64,000 nucleotides of DNA from an uncultured Flavonifractor sp. (lineage in GTDB: Bacteria; Bacillota; Clostridia; Oscillospirales; Oscillospiraceae), in contig NZ_CALWOJ010000002.1 in NCBI RefSeq assembly GCF_944383115.1, positions 1 to 64,000 on the forward strand, in the 5' to 3' direction. The notes beneath the pieces were generated by a model. It did no database searches. It had not been told where the DNA came from and worked only from the letters and a program-made list of their open reading frames with translations. The first letter of the stretch is position 1. Each line of letters starts with the position of its first letter. Made by a program: the position numbers and the translations under genes. Of the stretch, positions 17,972-26,402 are shown in pieces.

Positions 17972-19546
17972 TCAGGCCGCCTTCATGCGCCAGGCCCAGA
18001 TATTCTCGTTGGAGAAGCTGGACGAGGGGTAGTCAATGTGATCCACGGTAGGCGACTGCACATGGAGGGTACGGCCAAACCACAGGGGAATAAAAGGCCG
18101 CTCATCCGCCAGCAGCTCCTGGAGCTTATCCAGCAGCACCTGGCGCGTCTCCCAGCCGGAAGCCGCTTTGATCTGGTCGATGTAGTAGGTATAGGGCTCC
18201 AGATCTGTAATGTGGAAGATATTATTGCTCTCACTGAGTCGGCTCTCGGTAAACCACAGGGGCAGAGCGCCGGGGGTATGGCTGGCAATGGCCATATCGT
18301 ACTTGCCATCCGCCATACCGGAGAAGAGGGCGGCGGAGTCTACCGTCTCGATGGTCACATTCATGTCCACCTCGGCCAGTTCCTGCTGCATGAGGGCGGC
18401 AAGGCCCGAGCGGTTGGAGGTGCAGGCCAGCGTATAGGTTTGACCATCATACCCGCCCTGCTCCAGCAGCCTGCGGGCGCCCTCCACATCCCGTGACCAG
18501 GTCAGGGCGCAGGTATATTCCGTGCCCGGAGTCACATCGGTGGCAGTGGGCTCACCCAGGCCCCGGGTGGACTGAAGGCACAGGGCCTCCTTATCCAGAG
18601 CCAAATCAATAGCCCGGCGTACCTGGGCGCTGGGAATGGTCTCACAGTTGAGCATCAGTTCGTAGAAGGTGTTGGGTACTTCTCCTTCCACAACCTCCAG
18701 ACCGGCAGCCCGGGCGGTCTCGGCGTCCTCCACCGACACATTGCCGCCAAAGGCATAGTAATCCAGGTCTCCCGCAATAAGGGATGACAGCAGATTGGAC
18801 TTATCCATCACTGTGATCACCAACTGGTCAAAATCCGGACTTCCCAGCTGATAATTTTGATTGACTTCCAGCACCAGCTGGCTGCCGGGGAGCTCCTCCA
18901 CAAACTTGCAGGGGCCGGAACCCACCGGGGCGTCCCACAGATCCAGATCCATGATTTGGGCGGGAGCGGTATCCGTCAGCAGATGGGTGGGCAGCACATA
19001 GAGTTCCCGGTTTTTGTCCAGCAGGAAATCCTCCGGCGTGGTGGGACTCTTGAAGGTCAGCTTGAGGGTATGCTCGTCCACCGCCTCCGCCCCCAGCTGC
19101 TCCCCCTCCACGGCACAGCCGTTGCTGTCGGTGCCGGCCAACACGGAGAAGGTACCACGGCCCAAAGCAGGACAATCCGGGTTGGTGATCAGCGCAATGG
19201 TATCCGCCCAGTGCTGGGCGGTCACGGGTGTACCGTCATGGAAGGCCGCCTTCTCATCCAGGTGGAATACCACAGCAAGGCCATCCTCCGTGCTTTCCCA
19301 ACTCTTGGCCCCCCGGGGATCCAGGGTACCGTCGGCGTGAACATAGGCCAAACGGTCATAGATCTTGTCGCAGATAATGCGGGTATAGTTGCTGCCGGAC
19401 GGGCTGTTATATGGCATCAGAGAATCCCAGGCGTTGGACAGACCATAGCGTACCGTGACCTGCTCCGCGGTCTCTTCCTCTCCGCCGCAGGCTGTCAGCC
19501 CCAGGGCCAGAACGGCTGCCATCAGCAATGCGATCAGTCGTCTCAT
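17972..19546 (-). CDS. Peptide/nickel-type ABC transporter substrate-binding lipoprotein
   Basis: The 524-residue protein has a lipoprotein signal peptide with lipobox LTAC (Cys20) and the two-lobed SBP family 5 fold. Family markers are AKSWESTEDGLAVVFHLDEK (about 80-99), FHDGTPVTAQHWADT and the C-terminal RPFIPLWFGR. It binds peptides or a similar ligand on the outer face of the membrane and delivers it to the two permeases downstream. The stop of glmS lies only 19 bases before its ATG, with GGAGG between, so it is probably read from the glmS promoter. Confidence 0.92.
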   Translation of the reverse strand: MRRLIALLMAAVLALGLTACGGEEETAEQVTVRYGLSNAWDSLMPYNSPSGSNYTRIICDKIYDRLAYVHADGTLDPRGAKSWESTEDGLAVVFHLDEKAAFHDGTPVTAQHWADTIALITNPDCPALGRGTFSVLAGTDSNGCAVEGEQLGAEAVDEHTLKLTFKSPTTPEDFLLDKNRELYVLPTHLLTDTAPAQIMDLDLWDAPVGSGPCKFVEELPGSQLVLEVNQNYQLGSPDFDQLVITVMDKSNLLSSLIAGDLDYYAFGGNVSVEDAETARAAGLEVVEGEVPNTFYELMLNCETIPSAQVRRAIDLALDKEALCLQSTRGLGEPTATDVTPGTEYTCALTWSRDVEGARRLLEQGGYDGQTYTLACTSNRSGLAALMQQELAEVDMNVTIETVDSAALFSGMADGKYDMAIASHTPGALPLWFTESRLSESNNIFHITDLEPYTYYIDQIKAASGWETRQVLLDKLQELLADERPFIPLWFGRTLHVQSPTVDHIDYPSSSFSNENIWAWRMKAA

Positions 19547-19565
19547 GTCATTCCTCCGTCTTTTT

Positions 19566-21398
19566 TTATTCCACCGTCACAGATTTAGCCAGGTTTCTGG
19601 GTTTGTCAATATCACACCCCCGCTGGAGGGCGGTATAGTAGGCAAACAGCTGCATGGGCACCACCGCTAGGGAGGGCAGCAGCATGGGGTGGGTCTCCGG
19701 GATGGCGATCACATGATCCGCCGTCCGGCTCAGATCCGCCGCCCTGTCCCGGGTGGTAAGGCCCAGTACGTCGGCCCCCCGACTCTTGACCTCCACCGCG
19801 TTGGACACTGTCTTTTCAAACAGAGGCCCGCATCCAGCCAGGGCTACCACCAGAGTACCCGGCTCGATCAGGGAAATGGTGCCGTGCTTCAGTTCGCCGG
19901 CAGCGTAGGCCTCCGAGTGGATATAGGAGATCTCCTTCAGCTTCAGGGAACCCTCCAGCCCCACAGCATAGTCCAGGTTCCGTCCAATGAAAAACATGGA
20001 GGGCCGGTTGAAATACAGGGAGGCAAAATACTGGATATCCGCCCGATCCTTCAAAATCTCCTCCAGCTTGTCCGGAATACGCTGGAGTTCCGACAAAATA
20101 GCGTCATAGGCCGCCCGATCCAAAGTACCCAACAGATCGGCACAGTACAGGCCGATGAGATAAATCACCGCCAGCTGGGTGGAGTATGCCTTGGTGGTGG
20201 CCACAGCGATCTCCGGCCCGGCCCAGGTATAGAGTACGCTGTCGCTCTCCCGGGCAATGGTGGACCCCACCACGTTGACGATGGATACCACCTTGGCCCC
20301 CAACCGCCTGGCCTCCCGCATAGCGGCCAGGGTGTCGATGGTCTCGCCGGACTGGCTGATCACCAGGGTCAGAGTATGCTCCGACACGATGGGATCGCAA
20401 TAGCGAAACTCGGAGGCCAGTGTCACCTCCACCGGCTTGCGCAGCAGTTTCTCCAGAATATACTTGGCCGCCACACCCACATGGTAGGAGGACCCGCAGG
20501 CGATGATATACAGCCGGTCCATCTCCTGGAGTTCCCTGGCGGTCAGCCGCCAGTCGTCCAAAACCACCCGCCCGTCCCGAATGCGGGGAGAGATGGTCTT
20601 ACGGAAGGCTTCCGGCTGCTCCATGATCTCCTTGATCATGAAATGTTCATAGCCGCCCTTCTCCGCGGCGGAGATCTCCCAATCAACGTAATGGCGCTGC
20701 TTCTCCACCGGGCGAAGATAAGAATCATACACCCACAGGTGATCGGCGGTCAGTTCCGCGATCTCCCCGTCCTCCAGCCAGCACACCTCCCGGGTATATT
20801 TGATGAGGGCAGTGACGTCGCTGGCCAGGTAATGGGCGCCGTCGCCAAAACCCAGGATCAGCGGGCTGTCTTTGCGGGCCGCGATCAGTCGGTCAGGGCA
20901 GTCGGCGCACAGGATCCCCAGGGCGTAGGCGCCCCGGATGGCATGGAGGGTACGGGTCACCGCGTCCAGCAGATCCCCCTGATAATAATACTCCAACAGC
21001 TGGGCCGCCACTTCGGTGTCGGTCTCCGAAACAAACTGTACGCCTTCCGACTGGAGGAACTCCCGCAGCTCGGCATAGTTTTCAATGATCCCGTTATGGA
21101 CCACCGCAAAATGGCCTTTCTGGCTGACCTGGGGGTGGGAGTTCACGTCCGAGGGGGCTCCGTGGGTGGCCCACCTGGTATGCCCTACGCCGATGGTACC
21201 GTGCAGGATCGCTCCACCCTGAACCAAATCATAGAGTACCTGAAGACGACCTTTGGCTTTGGCGACCTGCATTCCTTCCCCTGCGCCATAGACCGCAACA
21301 CCGGCGGAATCATACCCACGGTACTCCAGCCTGGAAAGGCCGTCCAGCAGAATGGGCGCGGCCTCATCCCTTCCAACATATCCAACGATCCCGCACAT
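19566..21398 (-). CDS. glmS: Glutamine-fructose-6-phosphate aminotransferase (isomerising)
   Basis: The 610-residue enzyme makes glucosamine-6-phosphate for peptidoglycan. The N-terminal nucleophile Cys2 (MCGIVGYVG) starts the glutamine amidotransferase domain (1-230). Two SIS sugar-isomerase domains follow, with GSSYHVGVAAKYILE near 300 and SQSGETIDT near 348, and the end ends in PRNLAKSVTVE. Length is normal. GCAGGAGG precedes the ATG. The leader from the promoter to the start is only about 45 bases, so the glmS ribozyme common in Firmicutes is not present. Confidence 0.97.
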   Translation of the reverse strand: MCGIVGYVGRDEAAPILLDGLSRLEYRGYDSAGVAVYGAGEGMQVAKAKGRLQVLYDLVQGGAILHGTIGVGHTRWATHGAPSDVNSHPQVSQKGHFAVVHNGIIENYAELREFLQSEGVQFVSETDTEVAAQLLEYYYQGDLLDAVTRTLHAIRGAYALGILCADCPDRLIAARKDSPLILGFGDGAHYLASDVTALIKYTREVCWLEDGEIAELTADHLWVYDSYLRPVEKQRHYVDWEISAAEKGGYEHFMIKEIMEQPEAFRKTISPRIRDGRVVLDDWRLTARELQEMDRLYIIACGSSYHVGVAAKYILEKLLRKPVEVTLASEFRYCDPIVSEHTLTLVISQSGETIDTLAAMREARRLGAKVVSIVNVVGSTIARESDSVLYTWAGPEIAVATTKAYSTQLAVIYLIGLYCADLLGTLDRAAYDAILSELQRIPDKLEEILKDRADIQYFASLYFNRPSMFFIGRNLDYAVGLEGSLKLKEISYIHSEAYAAGELKHGTISLIEPGTLVVALAGCGPLFEKTVSNAVEVKSRGADVLGLTTRDRAADLSRTADHVIAIPETHPMLLPSLAVVPMQLFAYYTALQRGCDIDKPRNLAKSVTVE

Positions 21399-21436
21399 GG
21401 CGTTCCTCCTGCGTATTTGACTTATATGACATATGG

Positions 21437-21479
21437 TACTTTAAAGTAATAGTATACCATGTAAGAGCAGGTAAAACAA
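21437..21479 (-). promoter_or_regulatory. glmS promoter with palindrome at +1
   Basis: On the minus strand TTGTTT (21474-21479), 17 bp, TATACT (21451-21456). A perfect 12-bp palindrome TACTTTAAAGTA (21437-21448) lies just after the -10 on the predicted transcription start, and an outer ATGGTA/TACCAT pair extends it. A repressor site is inferred. Confidence 0.65.
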
Positions 21480-21496
21480 TGGTGGAACGGCCAAAA

Positions 21497-21766
21497 TTAA
21501 TCACGTCCCCTCCGCTCCCTCTGTCTGAGCTGTGTCCCCTCCACCAAAATAGTATCCGCGCCAAAACGGCGCACCGCCGACCAGGGAAACACCGTATCAG
21601 GCTCCCGCCCCAACAGTCCAAACAGTCGCAGCCGTCCCGGCACTACCAGGGCGTTCACCTTCCCGTCCTCCAGATCCATGACCACATCTCCCACATATCC
21701 CACACGGCTTCCGTCAGTGACATTGATGATCTCCTTGTATCGCAGCTCAGAACCCCGGCATTCCAT
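21497..21766 (-). CDS. YlmC/YmxH-family PRC-barrel protein
   Basis: This 89-residue protein is a single PRC-barrel: SELRYKEIINVTDGSRVGYV (6-25) and LEDGKVNALVVPG are typical of the YlmC/YmxH family linked to sporulation in Bacillus and Clostridia. Its exact role is unknown. AAGGGGGAA precedes the ATG. It is a short unit read leftward; its end lies about 18 bases from the glmS -35 box. Confidence 0.9.
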   Translation of the reverse strand: MECRGSELRYKEIINVTDGSRVGYVGDVVMDLEDGKVNALVVPGRLRLFGLLGREPDTVFPWSAVRRFGADTILVEGTQLRQRERRGRD

Positions 21767-21820
21767 TGCGCATTCCCCCTTTTTTCCATCCCTATGCGTT
21801 CCCTGGCTGGCCCATTCCCC

Positions 21821-21865
21821 TTACCGTTTGGTAATCTTGCGCTCATGAAGCAAAGCGTCTATAAT
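21821..21865 (+). promoter_or_regulatory. Promoter of the AEC transporter gene with nearby inverted repeat
   Basis: TTGCGC (21837-21842), 17 bp, TATAAT (21860-21865). A repeat TTACC-GTTT-GGTAA (21821-21834) lies just upstream of the -35. Confidence 0.62.
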
Positions 21866-21896
21866 GAAATCAGTGCATATCCTGGAGGGGATCGCC

Positions 21897-22844
21897 ATGC
21901 TGGATAATCTGATCTACTGTCTCAATGGTACCGTACCTATTTTTCTGCTGATGCTGCTGGGTGTTCTGTTCCGCAAGATGGGCTTTTTTACTCAGGCCTT
22001 TGCGGATAAGCTCAACAGCTATGTGTTTAAAGTTGGCCTGCCCGTTATGATGTTTCAAGATCTAACCGGCTCGGACTTTTTCCAGGTTTGGGATACCGCT
22101 TTTGTGGTATTCTGCTTTTTGGCGACCCTGGCCTCCATCCTGCTTACCGCCCTGCTCAGCCGCCTGCTGAAGGAGCCGCCCCTCCGGGGTGAGTTCATCC
22201 AGGTAGGCTACCGCAGCAGCGTGGCCCTGCTGGGAGCCGCTTTTCTGGAAAATCTCTATGGCAACGCCGGCGCCGCCAGTTTGATCATTATCGGCGCGGT
22301 ACCCCTTTACAACGCCGCGGCGGTAGCCGTTCTCTCCCTCACCAGCCCCAGCCAACAGGGTCTCTCCAAAGGGGCGGTGAAAAAGGTACTCAAAGGGATC
22401 GTCACCAACCCCATCATTCTGGGAATCATCGTGGGTCTGGCCTGGACTCTGCTGCGTATCCCCCAGCCCACTATCCTGCAAAAGACTGTGAAGAGCATCT
22501 CCGCCACCGGCACACCCCTGGGGCTGATGGCTTTGGGCGCCTGCTTCGACTGGAAGAAGGCCATCGGCCGCATCAAGCCCGCCCTCTCCGCCACCGCCCT
22601 TAAGCTGGTGGTTTTTGTGGTCATCTTCCTGCCCATTGCCGTGGCAATGGGTTTTCGGGACGACAAGCTGGTGGCAGCCCTTACCATGTTGGGCAGCCCC
22701 ACCACCGTCAGCTGCTTTGTCATGGCTCGTAACATGGGTCATGACGGCACCCTTACCTCCAGCACCGTTATGCTTACCACAGGCTTCAGCGCCTTTACCC
22801 TGACCCTGTGGCTCTATGTACTGAAAACCCTGGCGCTTATTTGA
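21897..22844 (+). CDS. AEC (auxin efflux carrier)-family permease
   Basis: The 315-residue protein has about ten membrane helices in the AEC pattern, with an N-terminal five-helix half (MLLGVLFRKMGFF, DKLNSYVFKVGLPV) and a related C-terminal half (TLTSSTVMLTTGFSAFTLTL). Relatives move malate, malonate or other organic acids; the substrate here cannot be told. The ATG at 21897 is chosen because GGAGGGG lies 6 bases before it; an upstream ATG at 21864 overlaps the -10 box. It stands alone. Confidence 0.88.
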   Translation: MLDNLIYCLNGTVPIFLLMLLGVLFRKMGFFTQAFADKLNSYVFKVGLPVMMFQDLTGSDFFQVWDTAFVVFCFLATLASILLTALLSRLLKEPPLRGEFIQVGYRSSVALLGAAFLENLYGNAGAASLIIIGAVPLYNAAAVAVLSLTSPSQQGLSKGAVKKVLKGIVTNPIILGIIVGLAWTLLRIPQPTILQKTVKSISATGTPLGLMALGACFDWKKAIGRIKPALSATALKLVVFVVIFLPIAVAMGFRDDKLVAALTMLGSPTTVSCFVMARNMGHDGTLTSSTVMLTTGFSAFTLTLWLYVLKTLALI

Positions 22845-22906
22845 GTTTTACAAAAATTGACGGAGGATGGCCCCCAGATCAGGAGAAAAGACAGCATTTT
22901 TCCCCC

Positions 22907-22934
22907 TTGCATTTTGAGATGGAGACACTATACT
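22907..22934 (+). promoter_or_regulatory. Promoter of the MATE-patatin pair
   Basis: TTGCAT (22907-22912), 16 bp, TATACT (22929-22934). Confidence 0.6.
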
Positions 22935-22983
22935 AATACGGTACTTTCTATTTTCCATCTTTGCACCGAAAGGAAGCCCCTCC

Positions 22984-24336
22984 ATGGAACAAGCAACCGT
23001 TCTTCGCCGGCGTGAGTCGGGCATTTTATCCCTCACCTGGCCCATCTTCATTGAGCTGCTGCTCCAAATGTTGGTAGGCAACGCCGACCAGGTCATGGTA
23101 GGCCACTTCGATCCCAATGGAGTGGGGGCCATCGGCAACGCCAACCAAATCACCAATCTGGTGCTGCTGGTCTTTTCCGTCGTCTCCACCGCCTCCACCA
23201 TCCTGATCTCCCGCTATCTGGGGGCGGATGACAAACGAAGGGTCAATGAGACCTATACCCTCTCCCTGCTGGTCAATGGCATCTTCGGTCTGGCGGTGGG
23301 CGCTTTGCTCATGGTTCTTTGCGGCCCTGCCTTTACGCTCATGCAGGTGCCGGCGGAGATCTTTGAAAAAAGCTGCCTCTACCTGCGCATCATCGGCGGC
23401 GGCATGGTATTCCAGGCAATTTATCTTACCTTCACCGCCTTCTTCCGCAGCAATCAAATGATGAAGGAGAGCATGATCGTTGCGGTGGTGATGAACCTGC
23501 TCAATATCGGCGGCAACGCCGTGCTGATCGGCGGCGCCTTTGGCCTGCCCGCCCTGGGGGTGGCAGGAGCGGCTCTGTCCAGTGATATCTCCAGAGCGGT
23601 AGGGGTTCTTCTGATCGTGCTGCTCTTCCGCCGCAAATTTGGCCCTGTCCTGTCCTGGAAGCTGCTGCGCCCCTTCCCTGTCGATCAGCTGCGGCTGCTG
23701 CTGCGCATCGGTATCCCCGCCGGCGGGGAGTCCATCTCCTACAATCTGTCCCAGGTGGCCATCCAGTCTATCTGCAACCTGTTTGCCATTTTTGTGATCA
23801 ACACCCGGGTATATGCCAATATGTTCGCCATGCTCACCTATATGTTTGGCTCCGCCATTTCCCAGGCCGCGCAGGTCATGACAGCGCACTTGATGGGCGC
23901 TGATCGGGTCGCCGACGTAGACCGGCTGGTCAAACGTACCCTGGCCGCCGCCATCACCATCTCCTGCCTGGTGGCTGTGGTGCTGCTGATATTCTGCCAG
24001 CCTCTGCTGCGCCTGTTCACCCAGGATCCCCAGGTGCTGGACCTGTTTCGCGTTATCATGATCATTGAGATCCCTCTGGAACTGGGCCGGGCGGTCAATA
24101 TGGTGATGTGCCGTGCCCTCCAGGCCTGCGGTGATATCCGCTTCCCCATCACCATCTGTGTTTTCAGCGCATGGCTCACCGCCGTGGGCGGCGGGTTTCT
24201 GTTGGCTGTGCCGCTGGGTCTTGGTCTGGCAGGCCTGTGGATCGCAATGGCCTGTGACGAATGCCTGCGGGCGGTTCTCTTCCTGCTGCGTTGGCATAGC
24301 CGGGCCTGGTGCCGCAAGAATGTGCTGTCCATGTAA
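22984..24336 (+). CDS. MATE-family cation-coupled multidrug exporter
   Basis: The 450-residue protein has 12 predicted helices in two six-helix halves, with MATE-type motifs LLQMLVGNADQVMVGHFDP (about 23-41) and the polar segment of the second half (GIPAGGESISYNLSQV, about 242-257). It should exchange Na+ or H+ for organic compounds. The ATG follows AAAGGAAG. A patatin-like gene starts 18 bases after its stop. It is one of three unrelated-position MATE genes in the window. Confidence 0.92.
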   Translation: MEQATVLRRRESGILSLTWPIFIELLLQMLVGNADQVMVGHFDPNGVGAIGNANQITNLVLLVFSVVSTASTILISRYLGADDKRRVNETYTLSLLVNGIFGLAVGALLMVLCGPAFTLMQVPAEIFEKSCLYLRIIGGGMVFQAIYLTFTAFFRSNQMMKESMIVAVVMNLLNIGGNAVLIGGAFGLPALGVAGAALSSDISRAVGVLLIVLLFRRKFGPVLSWKLLRPFPVDQLRLLLRIGIPAGGESISYNLSQVAIQSICNLFAIFVINTRVYANMFAMLTYMFGSAISQAAQVMTAHLMGADRVADVDRLVKRTLAAAITISCLVAVVLLIFCQPLLRLFTQDPQVLDLFRVIMIIEIPLELGRAVNMVMCRALQACGDIRFPITICVFSAWLTAVGGGFLLAVPLGLGLAGLWIAMACDECLRAVLFLLRWHSRAWCRKNVLSM

Positions 24337-24354
24337 GGAAAGGATGTGGTACCC

Positions 24355-25209
24355 ATGAAAACTGGTATCGTTCTGGAGGGTGGCGCCATCCGCACCATTT
24401 TCTCTTCCGGCGTGTGCGACGCCCTGCTGACCGGCAATATTATGACAGATTATGTCATCGGCGTCTCTGCCGGGATCGCTTATGGCGTCAGCTATGTATC
24501 TAAGCAGATCCGCCGCAATCTTGATATTATGGTAAACTACGTCAACGACAAGCGATACATGGGTATGGGCAATCTGCTCCGCCGGGGCAACCGGGCCTAT
24601 TTCGGTTTGGACTTTGTATTCGGAGAGATTCCCAACAAGCTGATTCCCTTTGACTACGATACCTTTTACGCCTTTCCCGGCGAAGTGGAGGCGGCGGTCA
24701 CCAATCTGGACACCGGCAAGGCGGAGTACCTTCCGGTGGATCGGAGCGACAAGAAATTTACCATTCTCCAGGCCACCTGCGCCCTTCCCTTTCTCTTTCC
24801 CATCTTTCACATTGACGGCAAACCCTGTATGGACGGCGGCGCAGCCGACGCCATCCCATTTGACCGGGCCTTTGCCAAAGGATGCGACCGGCTTATCGTG
24901 GTACTCACCCGGGAACGGGACTTCCGGCGGCAGCCGGAGAAACTCCAACCCCTCATTGACCGGGTTTACCGGAAATACCCCAAATTCTGCGACACCATGC
25001 GCCGCCGGGCTGACACCTATAACGAGGCTCGGGAGAAACTCTTCCAACTGGAGAAAGAGGGACGGGTGCTTCTCTTTGCTCCCCACAACACCCAGGGTTT
25101 CAGCCGCACCGAGCGGGACGTGGCCAAGATCCAGGCCTTGTGGCAGGACGGCTACGATGAAGGTATGGCCCGGCTGGATGAGGTGCGTTCTTTTCTGGCA
25201 GGACAATAA
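24355..25209 (+). CDS. Patatin-like phospholipase / acyl hydrolase
   Basis: The 284-residue protein has the patatin oxyanion loop (LEGGAIRT, 7-14), the nucleophile elbow GVSAG with Ser38 and the DGG catalytic Asp motif (CMDGGAAD, about 159-166). It has no signal peptide, so it should act on lipids in the cytoplasm or at the inner membrane face. The ATG at 24355 fits GGAAAGGA about 10 bases upstream; a GTG at 24346 is an alternative. Probably co-transcribed with the MATE gene. Confidence 0.9.
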   Translation: MKTGIVLEGGAIRTIFSSGVCDALLTGNIMTDYVIGVSAGIAYGVSYVSKQIRRNLDIMVNYVNDKRYMGMGNLLRRGNRAYFGLDFVFGEIPNKLIPFDYDTFYAFPGEVEAAVTNLDTGKAEYLPVDRSDKKFTILQATCALPFLFPIFHIDGKPCMDGGAADAIPFDRAFAKGCDRLIVVLTRERDFRRQPEKLQPLIDRVYRKYPKFCDTMRRRADTYNEAREKLFQLEKEGRVLLFAPHNTQGFSRTERDVAKIQALWQDGYDEGMARLDEVRSFLAGQ

Positions 25210-25212
25210 AAG

Positions 25213-25244
25213 AGGACCCGGACGGCAGCCGCCGTCCGGGTCCT
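25213..25244. terminator. Terminator between convergent genes
   Basis: A perfect 14-bp stem AGGACCCGGACGGC with its complement and 4-base loop AGCC, followed by TTTGC. Confidence 0.82.
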
Positions 25245-25251
25245 TTGCGTC

Positions 25252-25803
25252 TTATTCCACTCCGCTGATCTCTGTGACCATAGCCATGTTGGCATCCTGC
25301 TCCGCACCGTCGGGCAGAGTCACATGGGAGACAGCCACAGGCTTGCCGTCCTCATCCAAAGTCACCTGAACGGTAACTTTTGCTCCCTCATCCTCCCGGG
25401 TCCAGAGGTAGCTGCCGTCCCGCTCCATGGCGTCAGTGATATCCGTCTCCTCACCGTCCACGATGAGAATGATGCGGTTGTCTCTCTCCTCCACTGCCGT
25501 ATCGGGCAGGCGCAGGGCGGTAATGGTCTCGCCGGTATCATCCATCACAATCTCTTCCCGGTAATCTCCAATAGAGCTGGACGAGCGGATGGTGGCCAGC
25601 AGGCCTTCCAGTGCCTCCGGATTGGCGGCACTTACAGTCACCATCAGAGCCACGGTTACCGCGGCGGCGATCAGGCCCACCCGCAGCGGGCGGCGGACCG
25701 GCTTCTTTTGTTTCTGTTCTGCCATTTCAATGACCTCCTGTAGGGCTTCTTCGGAGACGTGAAGCTCCGAGCATCGTTCACGGTATGCGTTGTGGTCGAA
25801 CAT
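25252..25803 (-). CDS. Single-pass membrane protein, probable anti-sigma factor
   Basis: The 183-residue protein has an acidic cytoplasmic N-terminus (1-37), one membrane helix (about 42-62, VGLIAAAVTVALMVTVSAAN) and an outer domain rich in Asp/Glu with three repeats of an VTV-like strand. It overlaps the end of the ECF sigma gene by 26 bases, the usual arrangement of a sigma and its membrane-bound anti-sigma factor. Sequence family not recognised, so the role is inferred from position and topology. The start could also be the ATG at 25806. Confidence 0.68.
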   Translation of the reverse strand: MFDHNAYRERCSELHVSEEALQEVIEMAEQKQKKPVRRPLRVGLIAAAVTVALMVTVSAANPEALEGLLATIRSSSSIGDYREEIVMDDTGETITALRLPDTAVEERDNRIILIVDGEETDITDAMERDGSYLWTREDEGAKVTVQVTLDEDGKPVAVSHVTLPDGAEQDANMAMVTEISGVE

Positions 25804-26284
25804 CATCGTTCCCCTCCTCTTCTTCGGAAAGCGTCCGGCGCAGCCGAGTCCGGGCCCGCTGGAGCCAGGTCTGCACGGTGGAGGGATTGACCCCCATGGC
25901 GGCCGCTGTCTCCTTGACGGAACAGCCCTCATAGTAGTAGAGGTAGATGGTCAGGCGGTACTTTCCATCCAGCGTCATCACCGCCTGAAACACCTCCTCC
26001 CGGCGGTCCTCCACCGGAGGGGGCGCCTCATCCCGCTCCTCCAGCGGTACCGCACGGCGGCGCCAAAAGGACCGCATCACCTTCCGGCTCTCATTGACTG
26101 CCACCCGCAGCAGCCAATGCTTCAGGTGGTCCTCGCTCTCAAAGCCGTCCTGCTGGTAGAGCTTGAGAAGCACCGTCTGCACCACATCTTCCGCATCCGC
26201 CTGGGTCCGCAGGGCGTGGTAGGCCACCCGGTAGAGCATGTCACCATAGGTACGGGCCGCCTGTTCAAATGTCTCGTCGGTCAT
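25778..26284 (-). CDS. ECF-type RNA polymerase sigma factor
   Basis: The 168-residue protein has sigma region 2 (about 8-75, with QADAEDVVQTVLLKLY) and region 4 (about 105-155, with GCSVKETAAAMGVNPSTVQT as helix-turn-helix). The start at ATG 26284 follows AAAGGGAG; the frame extends upstream only through the preceding terminator. It should direct RNA polymerase to stress promoters and be held by the membrane protein that overlaps its 3' end. No matching ECF promoter was identified. Confidence 0.9.
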   Translation of the reverse strand: MTDETFEQAARTYGDMLYRVAYHALRTQADAEDVVQTVLLKLYQQDGFESEDHLKHWLLRVAVNESRKVMRSFWRRRAVPLEERDEAPPPVEDRREEVFQAVMTLDGKYRLTIYLYYYEGCSVKETAAAMGVNPSTVQTWLQRARTRLRRTLSEEEEGNDDVRPQRIP

Positions 26285-26364
26285 GACTACTCCCTTTCTG
26301 TGGGTTGGTTTGAAAGGCCTTTCATCAGGAATATCCCCCGGAGGGACAAAAAATCTCACATAGA

Positions 26365-26400
26365 ATAAAAAATTTTGGGGCGTCGTCCGGACGCCCCAAA
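26365..26400 (-). terminator. Terminator of the second MATE gene
   Basis: On the minus strand TTTTGGGGCGTC pairs with GACGCCCCAAAA and is followed by a run of T; it starts 3 bases past the MATE stop. Confidence 0.9.
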
Positions 26401-26402
26401 AC

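Noticed and set aside
21399..21496. glmS ribozyme
   Set aside because: The leader is too short and no ribozyme core sequence is present.
23026..25206. Minus-strand open frame of about 726 codons
   Set aside because: Opposite the MATE and patatin-like genes, both with full sets of family motifs.
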